The translations under genes were made by a program, and so were the position numbers. The notes beneath the pieces were generated by a model that saw only the letters and a program-made list of their open reading frames with translations, did not search any database and was not told the DNA's origin. A DNA stretch of 9,569 nucleotides. It comes from Alphaproteobacteria bacterium (GTDB lineage: Bacteria; Pseudomonadota; Alphaproteobacteria; BOG-932; Roseiterribacteraceae). Location: positions 1 to 9,569 of the forward strand of contig CAJCJC010000230.1 in the NCBI GenBank assembly GCA_903970575.1, written 5' to 3'. How positions within the stretch are numbered: position 1 is the first letter of the stretch; each line of letters begins with the position of its first letter. Of this stretch, positions 1-5,887 are shown one piece after another.

Positions 1-1517
1 GCGCCAGCCTCGCCGGCTACGCCACGCTTTATGCGCAAGAGGACAAGGTAAAGGAGAGATTCGCCCGCATTCCCGACGCGCCGACCGCGATCTACAAGGC
101 CGACGTTCTTCCCGCCGATGGAATTATTCCCGAGGAATGCCGCGTGGACGGCGTTATCGCGCCCAATATCGGCTTCGAGCTGCGCATGCCGACCAAGAAC
201 TGGAATGGGAAGTTCATGCATTATGGCTGTGGCGGCGCCTGCGGCCTTATCTATAACCCGCAACTGACGGAGCCTCTGGCGCGGGGTTACGCCGTTATCG
301 CCACCGACATGGGGCATCAGGGGCAAACCCAGCTTTACGGCTACGCCAACATTACGGCCATCATCGATTTCACCTATCGGGCGACTCATGTCGGGACGCT
401 GGCGGGGAAGGAAATCGTCGAGCAGTTTTATGGCAAGCCGGCGCGAAAATCCTATTTCATGGGGTGTTCCACGGGCGGCGTGCAGGGCGTGATCGAAGCG
501 CAAAGATTCCCTTATGATTTCAACGCAATCCTGGTCTCCGCCCCGGCCTATGGGACGGGCCCAAGCTATCTCGAATGGGGCGCGCGGGCCAACCTCGATA
601 AGAACGGTAACGGGATCATGGACCCGGAAAAATTACCGATGGTTCGCAAGGCGGTGCTGGCGGCGTGCGACGAACTGGACGGCCTGAAAGATGGGCTGTT
701 GATGGACCCGAGGCAGTGTAAATGGGACCCGGCGTCGATCGAATGCAAGGCGGGGGCAAATACCCAGCAATGTCTTACCAGCGCGGAAGTGGATGTCGTG
801 CGCAAGATTTACGCCGGCCCCATGAATTCAAAGGGGGAGAGCTTGTCCACGGGGATGGGCGGGATGGCTAAGGGCTCGGAATATGGCTGGTCGCCATCGT
901 TCATCGCGGGCAAGGGGCAGACAGCGACACGCATCGTCGATATCGGCTCGTCGTTCGGACGCGGCTTTTATCCCAATGTCGCGGCGAACGCGGAGCGCGA
1001 ATACGATTACGATGCCGATCCCCAGCGCGGCGATATTCTCTCATGGCTGCGCTATGGCATGAATCCCGATCTGCGCCGTTTCCGGGACGCGGGCGGCAAG
1101 ATGATCATGTATCACGGCTGGGACGATAATGAGGTCGCGCCGGGATCGTCAGTCGATTATTACGAAACCACCACCAATACGATGGGCGGAGAAGCGGCCA
1201 CGCAAAAGTTCTTCCGGCTGTTCATGATCCCCGGAATGGGCCATTGCCGGCGTGGACCGGGGGGCGACGCGGCGGATTTCCTGACGGCGCTCGAGAACTG
1301 GGATGAGAAAGGGACGGCGCCGGATGAAATGATCATGCATCACCTTATCAAGGAGCAGAATTATCTTGGCCTGCCGCGGCCGATCTATCCTCTGGCTGAC
1401 GGAAGCTACGACAGGACAAGACCGGTCTATCCCTATCCGGACGTGGCGAAATATTCGGGTACAGGCGATCCCAAGGACGCCGCCAGCTGGGAGAAAGCGC
1501 CGCGAAGCGCGAATTAA
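1..1517 (+). CDS. Tannase/feruloyl esterase family hydrolase (5' partial)
   Basis: This is an alpha/beta hydrolase of the tannase/feruloyl esterase family, which cleaves ester bonds in gallate or hydroxycinnamate esters and related compounds. The frame is open from position 3 with no stop to its left, and the residues before the GTG at 144 (CRVDGVIAPNIGFELRMP) already match the family core, so 144 is an internal codon and the true start and any signal peptide lie outside the window. Numbering from that GTG, the family's CS-D-HC catalytic pattern is complete: Cys108-Ser109 in GCSTGG, Asp328 in HGWDD, and His367-Cys368 in PGMGHC, the two cysteines being the expected disulfide pair. A Gly/Cys-rich segment (GCGGACG, about 29-34) is also typical. 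A loop at 152-162 (DKNGNGIMDPE) resembles a calcium-binding loop in the lid region. The stop codon overlaps that of the convergent transporter gene. The family assignment is secure; the substrate is unknown. Confidence 0.9.
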   Translation, partial: ASLAGYATLYAQEDKVKERFARIPDAPTAIYKADVLPADGIIPEECRVDGVIAPNIGFELRMPTKNWNGKFMHYGCGGACGLIYNPQLTEPLARGYAVIATDMGHQGQTQLYGYANITAIIDFTYRATHVGTLAGKEIVEQFYGKPARKSYFMGCSTGGVQGVIEAQRFPYDFNAILVSAPAYGTGPSYLEWGARANLDKNGNGIMDPEKLPMVRKAVLAACDELDGLKDGLLMDPRQCKWDPASIECKAGANTQQCLTSAEVDVVRKIYAGPMNSKGESLSTGMGGMAKGSEYGWSPSFIAGKGQTATRIVDIGSSFGRGFYPNVAANAEREYDYDADPQRGDILSWLRYGMNPDLRRFRDAGGKMIMYHGWDDNEVAPGSSVDYYETTTNTMGGEAATQKFFRLFMIPGMGHCRRGPGGDAADFLTALENWDEKGTAPDEMIMHHLIKEQNYLGLPRPIYPLADGSYDRTRPVYPYPDVAKYSGTGDPKDAASWEKAPRSAN

Positions 1518-2929
1518 TCGCGACCCTCCAGGGCCTCCGTCAGCACGAATGCCAGGGGCATGGCCGTGAGATCGCTTGCGGTGAGCTTATAAAAGACCAG
1601 CGGCAGCGTACTGATCACATACAGCGCGCCCGGAATGACGGCCATTGCGATGTAAACGCCCCGAATCGCCTCCGGCGTCTGTTCGACGCCGGCGCCTGGA
1701 TGAGGCTGAAACCCGACGAGCTGCAATATCCAGCCGACGATGAAAGGACCGGCGGCGCTGGTTCCCTTCTCGACGAAGTTATAGACAGCGGCATAGACTC
1801 CCTCTCGGCCGAAGCCCGAGCGTTTACGGTCATATTCGATCGTGTCCGGCAGCATCGCCTGCCCCATCAACAACAGACATGCGATGCAAGGACCGACCAG
1901 GGCGGCGCGCAGCGCGATCAGCGCGAAGGGTTCCCCGGGACCGGCCAAAAGCCACGACAGGGTCACGAGGCCGTAGCCGATACACCCGGCGATGTAGAGG
2001 CCCCGCTTTTCGCGACCGGCCGCGATCCGCGCCCATAGCGGCGTGGAGACGATCGACACGGAATAGGCGATAAAGCTCCACAGCGAGACGTTTCCGGCCG
2101 CCCCGCCGAGAACAGCGGTGAAGAAGAACAAGAGGATCGCGGAACCCACCGCCAGGCCAACCAACTGCATTATCTTGGCCGCCATCAGCAACAGAAACGG
2201 CCGATTGGTCCAGATCGCGGCCCAATCGGTCTGACGGTCAGGCTTTGCCTCCGTCCGATCAAGGAAACGGGCGGGCGCGGTCATCGCAAAGGTTGTCAGC
2301 ATGGACACGCCAACGAGACCGGCGGTCATTTCCGCCAGTAGGACGAACCCAGCGCGGCCCCCTCCACCCCAAACCACCACCGACGGCAGCAGGCCGATCG
2401 TGAATAAAGTGGCGATGGAAACGAAAATGATTCGCCAGGAGATCAGCCGCGTTCTAGCGGCCGGATCGATCGTCATTTCGGCGGGCATCGCGAGATAGGG
2501 TACGTTGAAAAGGCCGTAACCCACACCCAAAGCAACCAGGGTCGCGATTTGATACGCCGGTGAAATGATGGGAGGACAGAATACCAGGAGGATGCCGATG
2601 GTCGTGAAAAACGCGCCGACAAGCATGAATGGTCGCCTTCGCCCCCATTTTGTATGGGAGCGGTCGCTCACGCGCCCAACGACCACACCCCAGACAAGGT
2701 CGAAAAGCTTTGCTGCTAGAATAAGCGTACCTGCGCGTCCCGGCTGAATTCCCAGTACGGAGGTAAAGAAAAACAGCAGAAACACCGATTGGATGGAGAG
2801 AACGATCACCGTCCCTAATGAACCGAGCCCCCATCCCACCTGGACCTTGAGCGGTACGATATGCCGATCGGCGCTCGCCGGTTCCGCCTCACTTGAAATC
2901 AGCTGCGATGGTTGAGAGCTGGGCGTCAC
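1514..2929 (-). CDS. MelB-like GPH-family symporter (MFS)
   Basis: This 471-residue membrane protein belongs to the glycoside-pentoside-hexuronide:cation symporter branch of the major facilitator superfamily (MFS_2). It has a polar N-terminus of about 27 residues followed by roughly twelve hydrophobic segments. Family marks are the helix II to loop segment KLFDLVWGVVVGRVSDR (74-90) leading into KWGRRRP (94-100), and PYLAMPAEMTIDPAARTR (144-161), the GPH equivalent of the P-Y-x-x-L-x-P-E-x-T motif. By alignment with MelB, Asp77 matches cation-site Asp55 while the second acidic position (MelB Asp59) is Gly81, so sodium coupling is doubtful. The start is a GTG whose first three bases overlap the TGA of the thioesterase gene (GTGA, 2926-2929); no later in-frame ATG or GTG lies before the first helix. 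It is the last gene of a three-gene unit. Likely cargo is a sugar, glycoside or uronate, or an aromatic glycoside, by inference only. Confidence 0.88.
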   Translation of the reverse strand: MTPSSQPSQLISSEAEPASADRHIVPLKVQVGWGLGSLGTVIVLSIQSVFLLFFFTSVLGIQPGRAGTLILAAKLFDLVWGVVVGRVSDRSHTKWGRRRPFMLVGAFFTTIGILLVFCPPIISPAYQIATLVALGVGYGLFNVPYLAMPAEMTIDPAARTRLISWRIIFVSIATLFTIGLLPSVVVWGGGGRAGFVLLAEMTAGLVGVSMLTTFAMTAPARFLDRTEAKPDRQTDWAAIWTNRPFLLLMAAKIMQLVGLAVGSAILLFFFTAVLGGAAGNVSLWSFIAYSVSIVSTPLWARIAAGREKRGLYIAGCIGYGLVTLSWLLAGPGEPFALIALRAALVGPCIACLLLMGQAMLPDTIEYDRKRSGFGREGVYAAVYNFVEKGTSAAGPFIVGWILQLVGFQPHPGAGVEQTPEAIRGVYIAMAVIPGALYVISTLPLVFYKLTASDLTAMPLAFVLTEALEGRD

Positions 2930-3393
2930 GCCTTAAGATGACCGAGCACGGACCGCCATTCCGGCGGCAACGCCACGGGCCGTCTGGTCGCGCGATCGAC
3001 GTAAACATGGACGAAACGCCCCTGCGCCGCGGCGACCCTATCGTCATTTCGGAACAAGCCGATTTCGTAACATACGCTGCTACGACCGATATGTTCGACG
3101 CGGAGCGCCGCCACGACGTTGTCTGGAAACGAAATGGAGGAGAAATAGTGGCATTGCGTCTCCACGACCAAACCGATTACCGAGCCGCCCTCAGGATCGA
3201 GGACGCCTTGCTCGATCAGATACCGATTCACCACAGTATCGAAGAAGGCGTAATAGACGACGTTGTTAACGTGGCCATAGACATCGTTATCCCGCCAGCG
3301 CGTTGTGATGGAAAGGCGATAGGCAAAATCACCGATTTGGAGCGGCGAGGGGCGGATAACGGAACGCTGCGCCGGTTGCCCGTTCGCATTCAC
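2926..3393 (-). CDS. Acyl-CoA thioesterase, YbgC/FadM-like hotdog protein
   Basis: This protein of about 155 residues has a single hotdog domain of the 4-hydroxybenzoyl-CoA thioesterase/YbgC group (COG0824), cytoplasmic enzymes that hydrolyse acyl-CoA or aryl-CoA thioesters. The diagnostic segment is RWRDNDVYGHVNNVVYY near residues 32-48; the first Asp of RDND is the expected catalytic acid. Length is normal for the family. Two starts are possible. The GTG at 3393 overlaps the TGA of the upstream DUF1838 gene as GTGA, the same arrangement seen at the next junction, and I prefer it. A TTG at 3402, three codons earlier, has a GGAG eight bases upstream and would give 158 residues. The gene sits between DUF1838 and the symporter and is probably translationally coupled to both. 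The CoA substrate is unknown; an aromatic acyl-CoA would fit the neighbouring esterase. Confidence 0.88.
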   Translation of the reverse strand: MNANGQPAQRSVIRPSPLQIGDFAYRLSITTRWRDNDVYGHVNNVVYYAFFDTVVNRYLIEQGVLDPEGGSVIGLVVETQCHYFSSISFPDNVVAALRVEHIGRSSVCYEIGLFRNDDRVAAAQGRFVHVYVDRATRRPVALPPEWRSVLGHLKA

Positions 3394-4238
3394 CGATCCC
3401 AACGCAGCGTCTCCATCAAGCTAGCCGGAAAATATTTCTCGATCGCGGCCGTCACTTCGACAGGAATCTCCCGCGCGTCGAAGAGAGGCGCGCCATCGCC
3501 CTTGAACAGGATATGCCCCGGTACGCCATGCATCTTCGTCCAAGTCTGCCACTCGGCGACGAGATTTTGCGACCGGGTGTTGGGGATATGAGTTAAGCGG
3601 GGATTGTCCAGGTCTCGCCCCAGACACTGGTAGTTATCGAGTTCACCCTCGAGTTTCCACCAGTCGATATTCTCTGGCTTCAAGCGGATAAAGCTTGAGG
3701 TTGTAAGCCAGGCGTAGGGGCCGATACGCTCGATCCGCATATCGTAAGGCCGCGGCTCGGGCGCCATTTCCACCGGATACGCTCCCGCCTTGCGGGGCGC
3801 CCCCAGCACCTGCTCCGATATAGGCGATGACATCGGCGGACAAGAATCCACCGCGCCGGTATAGGGATTATGCAATTCATCGATAATCGCGAGGCTCAGC
3901 GGATCCCGATAGAAATTCCAGCTCTTCGATCGAACCCCAATCGCGCCATCTTTGGCAAGATGCATCTTCCGGGCCGTACAACCGATATAGCCGTAAAATC
4001 GTTTGGCGAAATCGGCGAGAGGCAGATCGTCCGCCTGGGGTTTGAATCCCCAGACCATGCCCTGCATGACGTACCAAACGGTGCGTCCGGAAAGATCGCC
4101 GTTGAGCTTTGCCCAGATCAGGTGCGCCTGGGCCGAATCGCGAGGGCGGTCGTCCGCCGGGGCCGCGTCGGAACCGGACGCCGCGACGGTCGCGGCGAGG
4201 GACGCGGTCAATTTCATCAATCCACGGCGATCGAACAT
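3390..4238 (-). CDS. DUF1838 family protein with Tat signal peptide
   Basis: This 282-residue protein resembles the DUF1838 family, which has no established function. The recognisable parts are an N-terminal KLNGDLSGRTVWYVMQGMVWG segment (split about 44-64), the central SWNFYRDPLSLAIIDELHNPYTG region, and a C-terminal WQTWTKMHGVPGHILFKGDG block followed by an IPVEVTAAIEKYFP helix. The N-terminus MFDRRGLMKLTASLAATVAASGSDA carries a twin-arginine motif (RRGLMK), a hydrophobic stretch and a likely cleavage site near SDA-APA, so export in folded form is predicted. Starting ATG 4238 is supported by GGAGA (4244-4248, complement) five bases upstream. It is the first gene of the unit DUF1838 -> thioesterase -> symporter. 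No cofactor motif is visible, though Tat use often goes with a metal or other cofactor. I am confident in the family but cannot assign activity. Confidence 0.8.
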   Translation of the reverse strand: MFDRRGLMKLTASLAATVAASGSDAAPADDRPRDSAQAHLIWAKLNGDLSGRTVWYVMQGMVWGFKPQADDLPLADFAKRFYGYIGCTARKMHLAKDGAIGVRSKSWNFYRDPLSLAIIDELHNPYTGAVDSCPPMSSPISEQVLGAPRKAGAYPVEMAPEPRPYDMRIERIGPYAWLTTSSFIRLKPENIDWWKLEGELDNYQCLGRDLDNPRLTHIPNTRSQNLVAEWQTWTKMHGVPGHILFKGDGAPLFDAREIPVEVTAAIEKYFPASLMETLRWDR

Positions 4239-4359
4239 AATCGTCTCCGAAAGCCGTGAAACGCCGATAGGAGCGACATCAGGCGCTCGCGATTATCCGG
4301 ACACGACACAAACTGGAATTGCCTATATTCGAACAGTAAAGCGAAGCAGTCGGTAAAAG

Positions 4360-4396
4360 CCAGGGGCCGCGCGAGACTTATAGATGGCGCCCCTGG
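4360..4396. repeat. Inverted repeat with 8-bp arms upstream of tRNA-Val
   Basis: CCAGGGGC (4360-4367) and GCCCCTGG (4389-4396) are perfect reverse complements separated by 21 bases. On the minus strand the hairpin would be followed by CTTTTAC, loosely terminator-like, but no minus-strand gene lies immediately upstream to end. The right arm overlaps the candidate -35 of the tRNA promoter, so a protein-binding site is an alternative. Confidence 0.45.
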
Positions 4397-4422
4397 ACGT
4401 CGGCATCTCTGGCCATTATAAG
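4394..4422 (+). promoter_or_regulatory. Putative sigma-70 type promoter of tRNA-Val
   Basis: TGGACG (4394-4399) and TATAAG (4417-4422) are spaced by 17 bases and resemble TTGACA/TATAAT at four of six and five of six positions. Transcription would begin near 4429, giving a leader of about 12 bases ahead of the tRNA 5' end at 4441, a normal distance for a tRNA promoter. Confidence 0.5.
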
Positions 4423-4440
4423 CACGTTCCGCCTTCGAGC

Positions 4441-4515
4441 GGGCGCGTAGCTCAGTGGCAGAGCATCCGCTTCACACGCGGGGGGTCGCAAGTTCAACCC
4501 TTGCCGCGCCCACCA
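4441..4515 (+). tRNA. tRNA-Val (anticodon CAC)
   Basis: A complete 75-base tRNA can be folded by eye. The acceptor stem GGGCGCG (4441-4447) pairs perfectly with CGCGCCC (4505-4511). The D stem is GCTC/GAGC (4450-4453 with 4461-4464). The anticodon stem is TCCGC/GCGGG (4466-4470 with 4478-4482), with one T-G pair at its base, and encloses the loop TTCACAC whose positions 34-36 (4473-4475) read CAC, decoding the valine codon GUG. The T stem is GCAAG/CTTGC around TTCAACC (4493-4499). Discriminator A is followed by an encoded CCA (4513-4515). The last A of CCA is also the A of an ATG that opens in the following reading frame. I saw no repeat of the tRNA 3' end in the window, so there is no sign of an integrated element here. 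Confidence 0.96.
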
Positions 4516-4571
4516 TGGCGAACGTTCACAGCATTCTTTCGCTTACTCTAGACCACGGCAGCTGGGAACCG

Positions 4572-5057
4572 ATGAAATTTTGCCCGCGCGAAGAGATTAC
4601 GTCACGCCGGCTGCATGAAGTTGCGCAATATCTGGAAAGTAAGCGCGGTTCGGACGGTATGATCCGCCGCGAGGACATCGACCCGATTATAGAAATCCCC
4701 CGAAATGCTTCGATTTTGATGCTGGTGGAGGAGACCAATGACCGGCGAAAACGCATGCGCCTAGTTGGCAGCAAGGTCGCGGAGATTCTCGGCGGAGATT
4801 TTACCGGCAAATGGATCGCCGACCTTAGCGCCAAGCACGGTCCTGACTGGCCGGCGACTGGGATCGATCGTGTTTTTTCGACCGCCGAGATGTTGTTCGG
4901 TCGCGCTCCCCTGCCGTGGGACAGCCGCCCGCATATCAGAGTCGAGTGGCTGGGGCTGCGTTTCGCCCGCTCCTCGACGATGACGCGGGCGGAAGACGCA
5001 AATGAGTTGGCGATTTTTGCCTTCGATCAGCTCACGCTGGAAGAGCGAAGAATTTAA
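4572..5057 (+). CDS. PAS_5-like PAS-domain protein
   Basis: This predicted protein of 162 residues is a stand-alone PAS-type sensor domain, resembling the alphaproteobacterial PAS_5 family. The pattern seen is an N-terminal helix (LHEVAQYLESKRG), then IRREDIDPIIEIP, then a strand segment ILMLVEE, then RKRMRLVGSKVAEILGGDFTGKWIADL, which matches the family's R-x-x-L-V-G-x-x-x-x-x-x-G-x-D-x-T-G core. No kinase, GGDEF, EAL or DNA-binding domain is attached. The frame is open back through the tRNA (to 4455), and a further ATG at 4515 starts on the last base of the tRNA; using it would add 19 residues. I prefer 4572 because tRNA 3' processing would remove the 4515 start codon, and 4572 puts the start at the usual distance from the PAS_5 core, with a weak GGGAA just upstream. 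The gene has no visible promoter of its own and may depend on read-through from the tRNA. The ligand and partner are unknown. Confidence 0.75.
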   Translation: MKFCPREEITSRRLHEVAQYLESKRGSDGMIRREDIDPIIEIPRNASILMLVEETNDRRKRMRLVGSKVAEILGGDFTGKWIADLSAKHGPDWPATGIDRVFSTAEMLFGRAPLPWDSRPHIRVEWLGLRFARSSTMTRAEDANELAIFAFDQLTLEERRI

Positions 5058-5121
5058 ATTGCCCGATCGCGGAATCAAGATCATGGTCGGTCCCGCGCAA
5101 CAGAGACAGGGGAAGATTTCG

Positions 5122-5877
5122 ATGCACCGTTATTTGATGTCCGTTGGAGCAGGCTTGGTTGTTTCGGGTCTGCTCTTCAGCGCGAACGCCCTGGCGGCGG
5201 ATAAAGTACCGGCCTATATCACGGCGGCCGTCGCGGATTCCGCGAGGCCCGACACCGATAAAACGCGCGACGCCAACCGCAAACCCGCCGAGACGCTTGC
5301 GTTCGCCGGCGTTAAGCCTGGCGAGACCGTGGTGGACTATTGGCCGGGCGGCGGCTACTTCACACGCATCTTCAGTAAGATCGTCGGGCCGAAAGGCCAT
5401 GTTTACGCGCTCTCCCCCCCGGGGCTTCCGGAGAAAATGACCGCCGCCGCCAAGGCGTTGGCCGCCGATCCGAGTTACACAAACATCAGCGAAAGCGAAC
5501 AGGAAATCAGCACCCTTCCCGCTGGATCGATCGATCTTTTCTGGACGTCGCAAAACTATCACGACATCCATAATATGAAGGACGTCGATATCGCCGCTAT
5601 CGATAAGTCGATTTTCGATGCGTTGAAGCCGGGCGGGTTATTCGTTGTTCTGGATCACGTCGCCACCCCGGGCTCAGGCGTCGCCGATACGAGCACCCTG
5701 CATCGGATCGACCCGGACGCCGTGAAGAAAGAGGTCGAGGCCGCCGGCTTCAAGCTTGTCGGAGAGAGCGATCTTCTCAAGAATCCGGACGATCCGCATA
5801 CAGCCAAGGTGTTCGATCCGGCAATTCGCGGGAAGACAGATCAGTTCATCCTGAAGTTCATGAAACCAAAGAAATAA
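5122..5877 (+). CDS. Exported class I methyltransferase-like protein (COG4798 type)
   Basis: This 251-residue protein has a Rossmann-type S-adenosylmethionine methyltransferase domain behind a signal peptide. The first 25 residues (MHRYLMSVGAGLVVSGLLF then SANALA) form a typical Sec signal with cleavage after ALA, before ADKVPAYI. The methyltransferase marks are motif I VVDYWPGGGYFT (70-81), the family-specific NYHDIHN (145-151), and LKPGGLFVVLDHVA (168-181) as the strand 5 region, followed by HRIDPDAVKKEVEAAGF. These match predicted methyltransferases of the COG4798 group. ATG 5122 is chosen over upstream in-frame starts because AGGGGA (5108-5113) sits eight bases before it and the signal peptide starts there. 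It follows the PAS gene by 64 bases and is ended by a hairpin terminator at 5891. The substrate is unknown, and the predicted export is at odds with the cytoplasmic location of the methyl donor. Confidence 0.85.
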   Translation: MHRYLMSVGAGLVVSGLLFSANALAADKVPAYITAAVADSARPDTDKTRDANRKPAETLAFAGVKPGETVVDYWPGGGYFTRIFSKIVGPKGHVYALSPPGLPEKMTAAAKALAADPSYTNISESEQEISTLPAGSIDLFWTSQNYHDIHNMKDVDIAAIDKSIFDALKPGGLFVVLDHVATPGSGVADTSTLHRIDPDAVKKEVEAAGFKLVGESDLLKNPDDPHTAKVFDPAIRGKTDQFILKFMKPKK

Positions 5878-5887
5878 GCGATGCGAG

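Larger units (their letters stand above)
4239..4440. other. Intergenic region between DUF1838 and tRNA-Val
   Basis: These 202 bases separate the divergent DUF1838 operon and the tRNA. They are AT-richer than the flanking genes. They contain the DUF1838 ribosome binding site, an inverted repeat (4360-4396) and a likely tRNA promoter (4394-4422). On the minus strand there are AT-rich stretches that could be -10 elements (GATAAT at 4297-4292, TATAGG at 4327-4322), but none has a convincing -35, so I do not call a promoter for DUF1838. No credible small gene is seen. Confidence 0.6.

Noticed and set aside
144..146. GTG at 144 as the start of the esterase gene
   Set aside because: The frame is open further to the window edge and the residues before 144 match the conserved family core.
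1549..1561. Small hairpin ATGCC-AGG-GGCAT as terminator of the esterase gene
   Set aside because: Only a 5-bp stem, no T-run follows, and it lies in the symporter coding sequence; likely chance.
1830..2225. Minus-strand frame of 131 codons inside the symporter gene
   Set aside because: It is the same strand but another frame of a well-supported membrane protein, with an Arg/Gly-rich translation and no motif.
2893..3591. Long plus-strand open frame of 232 codons
   Set aside because: It is antisense to the thioesterase and DUF1838 genes, both with clear family motifs; its translation has no recognisable domain and it starts inside the symporter gene.
4441..4515. tRNA-Val as the attachment site of an integrated element
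   Set aside because: The tRNA is intact, no integrase gene is present, and I see no second copy of its 3' end in the window.
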